The notes: generated by a model from the letters alone, not told the origin. 64,000 bases of DNA from Winogradskya humida (GCF_016862215.1 NZ_BOMN01000017.1:32023-96022); one strand, 5' to 3'; shown: positions 16,489-25,144, numbered from the stretch's first letter. A program made the numbers and translations.

Positions 16489-18083
16489 CGGCGCAGGTCG
16501 CGGGTCTGGTCGGAGATCGGGCGGACGGCGAGCATGCAGGTGTCGTCGTCGGGGTTGGCCTGGCGCAGGCGGCTGAGGAGTTCGCCGAGGGGGCGGCCCG
16601 GGGCGGCCGCGACGGCTTCGTCGACCGAGCGGATCACCGAGGCCAGACCGTCGTCGGGGCCGTTGCGGCGGTGTTCGACGAGGCCGTCGGTGTAGCACAG
16701 GAGCAGGTCGCCGAAGGCGAGGTCGAGGACCGCCGCCTCGTAGACGGCGTTCTCGACCACGCCCAGCATCGGGCCGGAGGGCCGCGGCAGGGTGGCCGTG
16801 CGGCCGGCCCGGGAGAGCAGCGGCGGCGGGTGACCGGCCTGGGCCCAGGTCAGGCGGCGGCGGGCCGGGTCGTAGCGGGCCACGATCGCCGTCGCGGTGG
16901 TCTCCGGGTTGCGGGATTCCTCGGACAGGTCACACAGGAGCCGGTTCAGGTGCCCGAGCAGGACCGCCGGGTCGCGGGTGGTGACCGCGAGGGCGCGCAG
17001 CGAGTAGCGCAGCTGGGCCATCGTCGTCGCGGCCTGGGTGCCGTGACCGGCCACGTCACCGACGGCGAGGAGCACCGAGCCGTCGCTCATCGCGGCGGCG
17101 TGGTACCAGTCGCCGCCGACGAGGTCCTCCTGGCTGGCCGGGAGATAGCGGACCGCGACCTTGAGGCCGGGCAGGTCGAGGGGCTCGGGCGGGACCGGGA
17201 GGATTACCTGCTGCAGGCGTGCCGCGAGCGCGTGCTCGGCGGCCAGGCTGCGGCCCTGCTCGGCGAGCTGGCTCTCGACGTCGGCCAGGCGCTGGGTGCT
17301 CTGTTCCAGGGCGGTCACGTCCTGCACTATGCCGAAGTAGCGCAGCGGGGTGCCGGCGGTGTCGCGGACCACGTCGGCGACCGCCCGCAGATGTTTGACC
17401 CGGCCGTGCAGCAGGACGCGGAAGGTCACGTCGACGCTTTCGCCGCGCTGCAGGGACAGCAACGAGAGGTCGCGATCGGGCCGGTCCTCGGGGAACACCA
17501 GCGCGTCGGTCTCCACAGGGGTCATCGCGCCGAGCGCCGGGTCCCGCTCGAAGATCCTGTACAGCTGCTCCGACCAGCGGGTCTCGCCGCTGACCAGGTC
17601 CCATTCGGCCCAGCCCAGGTTGCCGAGGCGTTCGGTGCTCGCGATCCGCTGCCCCGCCTCCTGGCTGAGGTCGAGCCGCTCCCAGGTCATCAGCAGAGCG
17701 CCCTCGACGCGGTGGGCGCGGACCCGCCACCGGCCCTCGCCGTGCTGGAACGGGCCGGTCTCGGTGGGCTCGCCGGTCTCCAGGACCCGCGCGTAGGCGG
17801 CCCAGCGGTCGCTGGCGGCGGTCCCGGGGAACTCCTCGGCCATCCGGGTGCCGATCAGCTCCCTGCCCAGCCGCCCGTCGCCGAGGACCGCGCCGGGGGT
17901 GGTGGCGACGTATTCGAGGTCGATCAGCCGGCCGGACGGGTCACGCACCGGGACGAGCAGGGCCGCCGGTCCCGGCATGGCGTCCAGGACCGCGCGGATC
18001 ACCGCCAGCCAGGGCCCGGACGGGGGCTCAGGAGCCGGTGCCACGAACTGCACCGCCTCGGCGTACGCCTGCCGGCCACCCAT
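16470..18083 (-). CDS. PAS plus SpoIIE-type PP2C protein phosphatase
   Basis: About 537 residues. Residues 20-150 form a PAS-like sensor (VIRAVLDAMPGPAALLV, LEYVATTPGAVLG). A second PAS with PAC segment spans about 170-290 (GWAEWDLVSGETRW, FGIVQDVTALE). A short coiled linker leads to the SpoIIE/PP2C domain at 310-537, with GGDWYHAA and VGDVAGHG metal motifs, AGHPPPLL and the late DDDTCMLAVR. Such proteins dephosphorylate STAS anti-sigma antagonists in response to signals; the MEDS-STAS and STAS proteins in this window are possible substrates, though unlinked. ATG 18083 is chosen over 18170 because GGGGAG lies upstream. Confidence 0.9.
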   Translation of the reverse strand: MGGRQAYAEAVQFVAPAPEPPSGPWLAVIRAVLDAMPGPAALLVPVRDPSGRLIDLEYVATTPGAVLGDGRLGRELIGTRMAEEFPGTAASDRWAAYARVLETGEPTETGPFQHGEGRWRVRAHRVEGALLMTWERLDLSQEAGQRIASTERLGNLGWAEWDLVSGETRWSEQLYRIFERDPALGAMTPVETDALVFPEDRPDRDLSLLSLQRGESVDVTFRVLLHGRVKHLRAVADVVRDTAGTPLRYFGIVQDVTALEQSTQRLADVESQLAEQGRSLAAEHALAARLQQVILPVPPEPLDLPGLKVAVRYLPASQEDLVGGDWYHAAAMSDGSVLLAVGDVAGHGTQAATTMAQLRYSLRALAVTTRDPAVLLGHLNRLLCDLSEESRNPETTATAIVARYDPARRRLTWAQAGHPPPLLSRAGRTATLPRPSGPMLGVVENAVYEAAVLDLAFGDLLLCYTDGLVEHRRNGPDDGLASVIRSVDEAVAAAPGRPLGELLSRLRQANPDDDTCMLAVRPISDQTRDLRRYVLGR

Positions 18084-18266
18084 CCAGAACCCCGTCTCCC
18101 CCCGAACCACCTGCGACCTTCCCCCCTTGAATACGCCAGCGGGAGGGCCGTCGTCATCACCCGAACGCACCGGGGGTCATCCCACCTGCGGAGTTTCGTC
18201 GCACACGTCACCCGTACGGGCGACCGTGGTCATCGTCCTGAAACAGCCATACCGGATCATTGCCTG

Positions 18267-19103
18267 ATGGACCTCGACGGCGCAGCGCGCATCGGATACC
18301 GGGTGGAGCAGAGCTTCCGGTACGCCTATGACGCGCCCGTGACCTCGCTCGCGCAACGCCTGGTGGTGGTGCCGCGGCGCCGGCACGGCGATCTCTACCG
18401 GCGCTCGCACACGCTGCGGGTGCTGGGCGCCGAGCACGTGCGGCGGTCCCGGGTGGACGCGGCGGGCAACACCGTGGTGCGGGTCGCTGCGGCCCGGGTC
18501 GAGCGGGCGGTGGAGTTCCGGCTGACGGCGACGCTGGACCGCGTGGTCGGCGACGGCCCGCCCCGGCTGCCCGCGGCCGCGCTGCACGACCCGCGGGTGC
18601 TGCGCCCGACCCGGCTCACCGCGGCCGGCGAGGCCATTCAGGAATTAGCTTCACGTTGCGCCACGCCCGGGATCGGCAACGAAGAGATTGCTGAACGCAT
18701 CTGCGCGCTCACGCATGCGGCACTAACCTATGAGTACGGAGTGACTTGCGTCTCAACCACGGCTGAGCAAGCACTCGCCGGGGGACGCGGGGTGTGCCAG
18801 GACTCGGCCCACGTGATGCTCGCACTGTGCCGCTTCCTCGGTATACCCGCCCGTTACGTCTCCGGGCACCTGATCGGCCAGGGCGGCACCCACGCGTGGG
18901 TCGAGGTGCTGGTCCCGAGCCGGGGCGAGGCGGCGGCGCTCGCGTTCGACCCGTGTCACGGCCGGCGGGCCGGTAACGGTTATCTCACCGTCGCGATAGG
19001 ACGCGATTACGCAGACGTAGCACCGACTTCCGGGACCTATGTGGGCACTCCGGGCGGCACTCTTACGGGGACCCGGGAGGTTAGCGTCATCGATCTCGTG
19101 TAA
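18267..19103 (+). CDS. Transglutaminase-like protein with a TTA codon
   Basis: A 278-residue protein of the bacterial transglutaminase-like family. An N-terminal beta domain (GYRVEQSFRYAYDAPVTS, LVVVPRRRHGD) is followed by the cysteine-protease-like core: nucleophile GGRGVCQDSAHVML, His in GTHAWVEV and Asp in AFDPCHGRR. Substrates may be peptides or glutamine side chains; the role is unknown. Codon 127 is TTA (18645-18647), rare in such genomes and in Streptomyces read by the bldA tRNA. The surrounding stretch at about 18640-18780 uses many A/T-ending codons, unlike the flanks. Confidence 0.88.
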   Translation: MDLDGAARIGYRVEQSFRYAYDAPVTSLAQRLVVVPRRRHGDLYRRSHTLRVLGAEHVRRSRVDAAGNTVVRVAAARVERAVEFRLTATLDRVVGDGPPRLPAAALHDPRVLRPTRLTAAGEAIQELASRCATPGIGNEEIAERICALTHAALTYEYGVTCVSTTAEQALAGGRGVCQDSAHVMLALCRFLGIPARYVSGHLIGQGGTHAWVEVLVPSRGEAAALAFDPCHGRRAGNGYLTVAIGRDYADVAPTSGTYVGTPGGTLTGTREVSVIDLV

Positions 19104-19250
19104 TTTACGATACGGAAACCGGAACTACTCCGAATCGACTTAAATCCTCCCTACCTTTCGTCCCAGCTTGAGTCTCGCGACGCCATTCCTCGTATTCGCC
19201 TCGCACGCTCTCCGGCTCCATAGACGATTGTGATTTGTCTGGAGACCGCT
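19104..19250. other. AT-richer leader of the flavin/heterocycle cluster
   Basis: This 147-base gap is the only non-coding space upstream of the 10-kb cluster and should hold its promoter. It is markedly less GC-rich than its surroundings. No convincing inverted repeat, riboswitch fold or -10/-35 pair was found by eye. In particular, no FMN-riboswitch-like core was seen. Confidence 0.4.
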
Positions 19251-20087
19251 TTGCCTGCATCAGCTAACGACGGTGGCACCGTGCCCGGCGGCTCGGTGTC
19301 CATCAGCGTGCGTGGCGCCCGGCGCGTGTACCCCGTCAAGGGTGGAACCGACCTGATCGCCCTGGACGACGTCGACCTCACGGTCCCCGCCGGCAGCTTC
19401 GTCAGCGTCATCGGGCCCAGCGGGTGCGGCAAGTCCACCCTGCTGCGCCTGGTCGCCGGTCTCGAGGACGCCGACCGTGGCGACGTGCGGGTCTGCGGAG
19501 TCCGGCCGGCCGAGGCCGCCGCTGCCAAGATGCTCGGCCTGGTCCCCCAGGCACCCGCCCTGCTGCCCTGGCTCACGGTCCTCAAGAACGTGACGCTGCC
19601 GCTGCGCGTCAACCGCGCCGCGAGCCGGCGCAGGGCCTCGGCCCCCGGCCCCTCGATGGAGGAGCTGCTGCGCAAGGCCGGCCTGCAGGACGCCATGCAC
19701 AAGCTGCCGTCCCAGCTCTCCGGCGGCATGCAGCAGCGCACCGCGATCGTGCGCGCCTTCGGGCTGCGCCCCGACGTGCTGCTGATGGACGAGCCGTTCT
19801 CCGCCCTCGACGAGTTCACCCGCGAGAGCCTGCAGGAACAGCTCCTCGATCTCTGGGACGAGCTGAAGGCCACCGTGCTGTTCGTGACGCACTCCGTGAG
19901 CGAGGCCGTACGCCTTTCCGACAAGATCGTGGTGATGGCGCCCCGGCCGGGCCGGATCACCGACATCATCGACGTACACCTGCCGCGCCCCCGCGGGGCG
20001 GAGCTACTGAAGACGCCCGAGTTCCACCACTACGAGGACCTCGTTCGCGACCGTCTCCGTGGCGCCTTCCAGGCGAACGCCGCATGA
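19251..20087 (+). CDS. ABC transporter ATP-binding protein, NitT/TauT-SsuB type
   Basis: A 278-residue importer ATPase. Walker A is GPSGCGKST, the Q-loop lies near LGLVPQAP, the signature is LSGGMQQR, Walker B is VLLMDEPFSALD, and the H-loop is VTHSVSEA. It groups by appearance with SsuB/TauB/ThiZ-like subunits. TTG 19251 (PASANDGG) is preferred because GGAG lies 6 bases upstream; GTG 19230 is the longer option. This is the first gene of the catabolic cluster. The stop overlaps the 30-codon micro-ORF as ATGA, which in turn overlaps the permease. Confidence 0.92.
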   Translation: MPASANDGGTVPGGSVSISVRGARRVYPVKGGTDLIALDDVDLTVPAGSFVSVIGPSGCGKSTLLRLVAGLEDADRGDVRVCGVRPAEAAAAKMLGLVPQAPALLPWLTVLKNVTLPLRVNRAASRRRASAPGPSMEELLRKAGLQDAMHKLPSQLSGGMQQRTAIVRAFGLRPDVLLMDEPFSALDEFTRESLQEQLLDLWDELKATVLFVTHSVSEAVRLSDKIVVMAPRPGRITDIIDVHLPRPRGAELLKTPEFHHYEDLVRDRLRGAFQANAA

Positions 20088-20176
20088 GCGACTGCACCGA
20101 GACACGCCTCCCGGTAGTGGCCAACGGCCTTGCCGTCGAGGGCCAGAAGCGCATGCCTCAAGTAGGCACTGCATGA
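20084..20176 (+). CDS. 30-residue coupling micro-ORF between ABC subunits
   Basis: ATG 20084 overlaps the ATPase stop as ATGA and the ORF's own stop overlaps the permease ATG 20173 as ATGA. The peptide starts MSDCTETRLPVVANG and ends KRMPQVGTA. It has one Cys, no membrane segment and no family. The double coupling means ribosomes can pass from ATPase to permease only through this ORF or by separate initiation. It could be a real microprotein, a decayed gene, or a translational spacer. Confidence 0.5.
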   Translation: MSDCTETRLPVVANGLAVEGQKRMPQVGTA

Positions 20177-21036
20177 ACGCCGCTGAGGACGTGCTGACCG
20201 TGACCGAGCCGGAACCCGAACTGATCGTCGCGCCGCCCGTGCGCCGCCCGATGTGGCGGCCCGGCCTCGGCTTCCTGCACCCGCGGATGTGGCTGCCGCT
20301 GGTGCTGATGCTCGCGGTGCTCGCGACGCTGTGGACGTGGGGCGCGCACTCGATGCCCTACCTGCTCCCGCCGCTGGGTGACATCGGTGACACCCTGCGC
20401 GAGGACGCCGACTACTACGTGAACAACGCCTGGGTGACGCTCAAGGAAGCGCTCATGGGCCTCGGGCTCGGCCTGGTCGCGGCGTTCGTCCTGGCCGTGA
20501 TCACCAGCGAGTTCCCCCTCGCCCGGCGCGCGATCATGCCGGTGGCGGTGATCCTCAACGTCACGCCGCTGGTCGCCATCGCGCCGGCCCTCGTGGTGGC
20601 GTTCGGGTTCGGCGCCGCGCCCAAGCTGATCGTGACCGGCCTGATCTGCTTCTTCCCGATCCTGATCAACACCTCGATGGGGCTGCGCGCCGTGCCGCAG
20701 CCGGTCCTGCAGGTCTACCGGACCGTGAACGCCTCACGGCTCGAGACCCTCTGGTACATCCGGATCCCGATGGCGATGCCGTACCTGTTCGCGGCGCTGC
20801 GGATCGTGTTCCCGCTCTCCGTGGTGGGCGCGGTTGTGGCGGAGCTCTCCGCGGCCGGGTCCTCCGAAGGGCTCGGCACCGCGATCAGCCTGGCATCATC
20901 GATGAACCGGCTGGCCGCCGTCTACGCGTCCATCGCGATCCTCGCCCTGCTGGGATCCGTGCTGCTGCTGCTCGTGACCGCTCTGGAGCGTCGCGTCCTG
21001 CACTGGCACGAGTCCCGCCAGGGCAACGGCGGATAG
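20173..21036 (+). CDS. ABC transporter permease, SsuC/ThiX-like
   Basis: A 287-residue membrane protein with about six helices: MWLPLVLMLAVLATLW, then ALMGLGLGLVAAFVLAVIT and onward. The cytoplasmic coupling loop is the EAA-type segment ASRLETLWYIRIPMAMPYLF. It belongs to the family that moves taurine, sulfonates, nitrate and pyrimidine precursors. The start is fixed by ATGA overlap with the micro-ORF. With the ATPase upstream and two lipoprotein binding proteins downstream it completes one importer. The substrate is inferred from the cluster to be a flavin or pyrimidinedione. Confidence 0.9.
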   Translation: MNAAEDVLTVTEPEPELIVAPPVRRPMWRPGLGFLHPRMWLPLVLMLAVLATLWTWGAHSMPYLLPPLGDIGDTLREDADYYVNNAWVTLKEALMGLGLGLVAAFVLAVITSEFPLARRAIMPVAVILNVTPLVAIAPALVVAFGFGAAPKLIVTGLICFFPILINTSMGLRAVPQPVLQVYRTVNASRLETLWYIRIPMAMPYLFAALRIVFPLSVVGAVVAELSAAGSSEGLGTAISLASSMNRLAAVYASIAILALLGSVLLLLVTALERRVLHWHESRQGNGG

Positions 21037-21120
21037 TCACCGCGCCATTCTCCGAGTCGTCCACCCAGGACGACGGATGTCCCCTGCCCGGATAACCCCC
21101 CATCAGGAGTGTTCGACAAA

Positions 21121-22215
21121 ATGCGATACCGGTTCCGTACGGCCATGGCTGTGGCCGCGTCGGCTGCGCTGCTCACCAGCGTCGCCGCGTGTTCCTCGGA
21201 CGACGACGACTCGGCCACCCCGGCCGCGTCCGCGGGCACCGCGATCTCCGCCGACCGCTGCGCCAAGAACAAGGCCGCCGGCGAGATCACCTACCTCTCC
21301 GGCTACCAGTGGCAGGCCTCGGCCTCCATCCTCGAGTACGCCGCCGCGGACAAGCTCGGCTACTTCAAGTCCCTGTGCCTGGACGTCAAGATGCAGCCCG
21401 GCACCGGCGACACCAGCCAGAACACCAAGCTGCTCGCCTCCGGCAAGGTCACGTTCAGCCCGGTCAGCCAGCAGGACGTGCTCTCGGCGAACGCGAACGG
21501 CATCAAGGTCCAGGGCATCTCGTCGTACTCCAACGTGGGCCTCGAGATCCTCATGACCGAGCCCGCGATCACCGACCTGAAGCAGCTCAACGGCACCACG
21601 CTGGGCCAGAAGGGCGCCATGCCCGTCGGCGTCCAGGCCATGCTGATCAAGGCCGGCGCGGACTACAAGTCGATCAAGCAGGTCGTCGTCGGCTACGACC
21701 CGACCGTGCTGACCCGCGGTCAGGTCAAGTCGCTGACCGGCTTCATCTCCAACGAGCCCAACCAGCTCAAGGCCGCCGGCAAGGACGTCACCGTGTGGCG
21801 CCCGTACGACTACCAGGTCCCCGGCTCGCTGGGCGCCATGGCCGTCAACCCGGACTTCGCCGCCAAGAACCCGACCGCCGTGGAGGACGTGCTCCGCGCC
21901 GGTCTGCACGCGTTCGAGTACTGCGAGACCAACGCCGCCGAGTGCGTCAAGGCCGCGTCCGACCTGACCGGCGCCGGCTACGACGAGAAGTCGAACACCG
22001 GTATCTGGCAGACCGAGGACAAGGTCATCCGGGACAGCGTCAAGGCGGGCACCCCGCTGGGCACCATCGACACCGCCAACGTGTCGGCCCTCGCGGACAT
22101 GCTGAACACGTACACCGGGACCAAGATCACATCTACCGACGCTCAGGCGGAATTTTCGTCAGAGTACGTCAAGAACATCTACAACGGCGACAAGCTGATC
22201 TGGCCGGCTCCGTAA
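21121..22215 (+). CDS. ABC substrate-binding lipoprotein, NMT1/THI5-like, copy 1
   Basis: A 364-residue lipoprotein: signal MRYRFRTAMAVAASAALLTS with lipobox SVAAC, then a periplasmic-binding fold of the NMT1/THI5-like group (ITYLSGYQWQASASILEYAA, TFSPVSQQDVL). Relatives bind hydroxymethylpyrimidine, riboflavin (RibY) and similar rings. ATG 21121 is chosen, with AGGAG 11 bases upstream; an in-frame GTG at 21109 sits directly on that site and is unlikely. A paralogue of roughly 70% identity by eye follows in tandem, so two specificities may share one permease. Confidence 0.9.
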   Translation: MRYRFRTAMAVAASAALLTSVAACSSDDDDSATPAASAGTAISADRCAKNKAAGEITYLSGYQWQASASILEYAAADKLGYFKSLCLDVKMQPGTGDTSQNTKLLASGKVTFSPVSQQDVLSANANGIKVQGISSYSNVGLEILMTEPAITDLKQLNGTTLGQKGAMPVGVQAMLIKAGADYKSIKQVVVGYDPTVLTRGQVKSLTGFISNEPNQLKAAGKDVTVWRPYDYQVPGSLGAMAVNPDFAAKNPTAVEDVLRAGLHAFEYCETNAAECVKAASDLTGAGYDEKSNTGIWQTEDKVIRDSVKAGTPLGTIDTANVSALADMLNTYTGTKITSTDAQAEFSSEYVKNIYNGDKLIWPAP

Positions 22216-22248
22216 GGGGCAGCGCCGGATAGGGCGCGCCAGTAACGC

Positions 22249-22278
22249 ATCCAGGAAGGAGCCGGACACCATGTCGGC
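22249..22278 (+). repeat. Duplicated gene-junction segment, copy A
   Basis: These 30 bases (ATCCAGGAAGGAGC through the ATGTCGGC start) recur with one mismatch at 23423-23452, where they form the ribosome site and first codons of the RutA-like gene. The copy here precedes the second binding-protein gene. It marks the breakpoint of a tandem duplication that included the start of the RutA-like gene. Confidence 0.85.
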
Positions 22279-22300
22279 CCGAACACACCGAGGCGAGCTG

Positions 22301-23407
22301 ATGAAGAACCGGATCCGCACCACGATGGCCGTGGCCGCGACCGCCGTACTGTCCCTCTCCGCCGCCGCCTGCTCGTCGGGCGACGGCGGGTCGACCCCGA
22401 AGAAGTCCCCCGGGGCGCTGATCTCGGCGGATCGATGCGAGAAGAACAAGGCAGCCGGTGAGATCGTCTACCTGTCCGGGTACCAGTGGCAGGCTTCGGC
22501 TTCGATCCTGGAATACGCAGCCGCGGAGAAGCTGGGCTACTTCGACGACCTGTGCCTGAACGTGACCCTGCAGGCGGGCACCGGTGACGTTGCCCAGAAC
22601 ACCAAGCTGCTCGCCGGTGGGCAGGTCACGTTCAGCCCGGTCAGCCAGCAGGACATCCTGACGGCGAACTCGCACTACATCGAGGTGCAGGGCATCTCGT
22701 CGTACTCCACCGTCGACCTCGAGATCCTGATGACCATGCCGGACGTCAAGGACCTCAAGCAGCTCGACGACACCACGCTGGGCCAGAAGGGCGCCATGCC
22801 GGTCGGCGTGCAGGCCATGCTGATGAAGGCCGGCGCGAAGTACGACACCATCCAGCAGACCGTGGTCGGCTACGACCCGTCGGTGCTGCCCAAGGGTGAG
22901 GTCAAGTCGCTGACCGGCTTCATCTCCAACGAGCCGGTGGCGCTCAAGGCCGCCGGTGAGAACGTGACGGTGTGGCGCCCGTCGGACTACCAGGTGCCCG
23001 GTTCGCTGGGCTCCATGGCGGTCAACCCCGAGTTCGCCAAGACGAACCCGACCGCGACCGAGGACGTGCTCCGCGCGGCACTGCACGCGTACGCGTACTG
23101 CTCGGAGCACGCCGCCGAATGCGTCAAGTTCACGGCGGACCTCGACAAGGCGAACCCGGCGAGCTACGGGTACGACGCGGCGGCGAACGTCGGCATCTGG
23201 AACACCGAGACCAAGGTCGTCAAGGACAGTCTCAAGTCCGGTAAGCCGCTCGGCACGATCGACAACGGCAACGTACAGGCGCTGGCGACCATGCTGAACG
23301 AGTACACGCAGACCGAGATCACGCCCGAAGAGGCCGAGGCCGAGTTCTCGCCGGAGTTCATCAAGAACATCTACGACGGCGACAAGCTCATCTGGCCAGC
23401 CCCGTAA
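22301..23407 (+). CDS. ABC substrate-binding lipoprotein, tandem copy 2
   Basis: A 368-residue paralogue of the preceding gene with the same features: signal MKNRIRTTMAVAATAVLSLS, lipobox SAAAC, then VYLSGYQWQASASILEYAAA and TFSPVSQQDIL. It carries a short insertion (around DLDKANPASYGYD) near residue 285. ATG 22301 is chosen since it starts the signal peptide and has GAGGCGAG upstream. An in-frame ATG at 22271 would add MSARTHRGEL, but that stretch is a remnant of the RutA-like gene start copied by the duplication, though its strong AGGAAGGAG site could still drive translation. Confidence 0.9.
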   Translation: MKNRIRTTMAVAATAVLSLSAAACSSGDGGSTPKKSPGALISADRCEKNKAAGEIVYLSGYQWQASASILEYAAAEKLGYFDDLCLNVTLQAGTGDVAQNTKLLAGGQVTFSPVSQQDILTANSHYIEVQGISSYSTVDLEILMTMPDVKDLKQLDDTTLGQKGAMPVGVQAMLMKAGAKYDTIQQTVVGYDPSVLPKGEVKSLTGFISNEPVALKAAGENVTVWRPSDYQVPGSLGSMAVNPEFAKTNPTATEDVLRAALHAYAYCSEHAAECVKFTADLDKANPASYGYDAAANVGIWNTETKVVKDSLKSGKPLGTIDNGNVQALATMLNEYTQTEITPEEAEAEFSPEFIKNIYDGDKLIWPAP

Positions 23408-23422
23408 GGGTGCCGGAGAGCT

Positions 23423-23452
23423 ATCCAGAAAGGAGCCGGACACCATGTCGGC
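23423..23452 (+). repeat. Duplicated gene-junction segment, copy B
   Basis: This is the functional copy of the 30-base junction: AAGGAG ribosome site followed by the ATGTCGGC start of the RutA-like gene at 23445. Copy A lies 1174 bases upstream, which equals one binding-protein unit and gives the length of the tandem duplication. Confidence 0.85.
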
Positions 23453-24494
23453 AAAAGAGTACGGAGTCTTCCTGCCGATCGGTAACGGCGGCTGGATGCT
23501 CTCCGAGACGGCACCGCACCCCGAGGCGACCTACGCCTACAACCGCAAGGTCGCGGTGGACGCCGAAGCCATCGGCCTCGACTTCATCATGTCGATGGCC
23601 AAGTGGAAGGGCTTCGGCGGCACCACCGACCACTGGGGGCAGACCCTCGAGTCGATGACGCTGATGTCGGCGCTCGCCGAGGCGACGTCCAAGGTCAAGA
23701 TCTGGGCGACGATGCACGCCAACGTGCACCACCCCGCGATCGCGGCGAAGATGTTCACCACGCTGCAGGACATCTCCGGTGGCCGGGCGGGCATGAACAT
23801 CGTCAACGGCGCGTACGCCGCGGAGTTCGAGCAGATGGGACTCTGGGACGCGGGTCTCTCGCACGCCGAGCGCTACCGGATGACCGAGGAGTGGACCCAG
23901 GCCGTCACGCGCCTGTGGACCGAGGACAAGGTCACGTTCAAGAGTGACTTCTTCACCCTCGACGAGTGCGAGTCCCGGCCGCACCCGGCCACCACGCCGT
24001 CGATCATCAGCGCCGGGCGGTCCGAGTCGGGCCGCCGCTTCCAGGCGAAGTACGCCGACGGTGCGTTCCTCAGCGCCGACAACCTGCAGCAGATGGGCGA
24101 GTTCTCGCGGTCGGTGCACGACATGGCCGCCGAGAACGGCCGCACGGTCAAGACGTACTCGATGCTCACCGTCGTGCTCGACGAGAGCGACGAGGCCGCC
24201 GCCGCCAAGGCCGCGCGCTACTCCGAGGGTCTCGACAAGGAGGCGCTGTTCAACATGCGTACCTCCTGGGGCATCCCGGCCGACACCGCGCGGGCCTGGG
24301 CCGACGGCGCGAAGGGCACCGAGGCGTTCCAGACGCCGTACGTCACCGGTGGCCCGGAGACCGTGATCGAGCACATCCAGCAGATCACGAACGAGGCGGA
24401 GCTGGACGGGCTGATGCTGATCTTCCCGGACTACCACGCGGATCTGCTGCCGTTCGGTGAGATCGTGCTGCCCGCACTGCGAGCAGCGGAATGA
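23445..24494 (+). CDS. RutA-like LLM-class flavin monooxygenase
   Basis: A 349-residue TIM-barrel FMNH2-dependent monooxygenase. By eye it follows E. coli RutA closely: GVFLPIGNGGWMLSETAP near the start, LSM-type segment MSMAKWKGFGG, SLTLM-like ESMTLMSAL, DISGGRAGMNIVNG, EFEQMGLW and the late LIFPDYHADLLPFGE. RutA opens the uracil ring between N3 and C4 using a flavin peroxide. A similar ring opening of a uracil-like (pyrimidinedione) substrate is inferred. It is followed with a 4-base overlap by a RutB-like hydrolase, the same order as rutAB. No rutCDEG genes are present, so it is not a standard rut operon. Confidence 0.9.
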   Translation: MSAKEYGVFLPIGNGGWMLSETAPHPEATYAYNRKVAVDAEAIGLDFIMSMAKWKGFGGTTDHWGQTLESMTLMSALAEATSKVKIWATMHANVHHPAIAAKMFTTLQDISGGRAGMNIVNGAYAAEFEQMGLWDAGLSHAERYRMTEEWTQAVTRLWTEDKVTFKSDFFTLDECESRPHPATTPSIISAGRSESGRRFQAKYADGAFLSADNLQQMGEFSRSVHDMAAENGRTVKTYSMLTVVLDESDEAAAAKAARYSEGLDKEALFNMRTSWGIPADTARAWADGAKGTEAFQTPYVTGGPETVIEHIQQITNEAELDGLMLIFPDYHADLLPFGEIVLPALRAAE

Positions 24495-25144
24495 GTGCCC
24501 TGCGCGACCAGCAGCTCGCGACGCTGCCGCCGGGGCCCGCCCTGGTGGTCGTGGACGTGCAGCGCTCGTTCGCCGACCCCGAGATGATCGCCGACTACCA
24601 GCCGGACCTGCCCGCCGTCGCCGGTGCGGTCGAGCGGACCGCCGCGCTGGTCGCGGCCGCCCGTGACGCCGGTGTGCCGGTGGTGTGGGTGGAGCTCGGC
24701 AGCGAGCCGGACAACCGCTGGCGGGCCAGTCAGTGGCTGCGCAGCGGTGACCCCGCCGCACCGTATGGGCCGGGCGAGCCGTGCGTGCTCGGCACCCCCG
24801 GTGCCGAGTGGTACGGCATGGCACCGCAGGACGACGAGCTGCGCGTGGTCAAGCGGGGCTACAGCGGCTTCCTCGGCACGGGTCTCGAGGAGAAACTGCG
24901 CGACGCCGGCATCGGCTGGGTCGCGGTCTGCGGCCTGACCACCGAGTGCTGTGTGGCGGCCACGGCCACCGACGCGTTCCAGCTCGAGTTCCCGGTGCTC
25001 ATCCCGCAGGACGCGGTCGCCGCGTACGACGCGGACGTGAACCACGCCGCCCTGGAATCGCTCGCCCTCAACGTGGCCGTGCTGACCACGTCGGACGAAC
25101 TCAAGGAACTGTTCTCGGCTGCCAGGACGGAGGTGACGGTATGA
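24491..25144 (+). CDS. RutB-like isochorismatase-family amidohydrolase
   Basis: A 217-residue cysteine hydrolase. The triad is readable: Asp22 (VVVDVQRSF), Lys121 (VVKRGYSGFLGTGLEEKLR) and Cys154 in GLTTECCVAATA. The segment KRGYSGF before the lysine helix and the overall plan match RutB, which hydrolyses the ureidoacrylate/peroxyureidoacrylate product of RutA. The ATG overlaps the RutA-like stop (ATGA), and its own stop overlaps the next monooxygenase. A role in removing the carbamoyl group from a ring-opened product is inferred. Confidence 0.9.
   Translation: MSALRDQQLATLPPGPALVVVDVQRSFADPEMIADYQPDLPAVAGAVERTAALVAAARDAGVPVVWVELGSEPDNRWRASQWLRSGDPAAPYGPGEPCVLGTPGAEWYGMAPQDDELRVVKRGYSGFLGTGLEEKLRDAGIGWVAVCGLTTECCVAATATDAFQLEFPVLIPQDAVAAYDADVNHAALESLALNVAVLTTSDELKELFSAARTEVTV

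Noticed and set aside
19104..19250. FMN or SAM riboswitch in front of the flavin cluster
   Set aside because: The expected conserved cores and pairing elements were not found by eye in the 147-base leader. A covariance-model search would be decisive.
23445..25144. Standard rut uracil-degradation operon
   Set aside because: Only the RutA- and RutB-like steps, and a RutF-like reductase at the end, are present. RutC, RutD, RutE and RutG equivalents are missing, and ABC import plus riboflavin kinase are foreign to rut operons.
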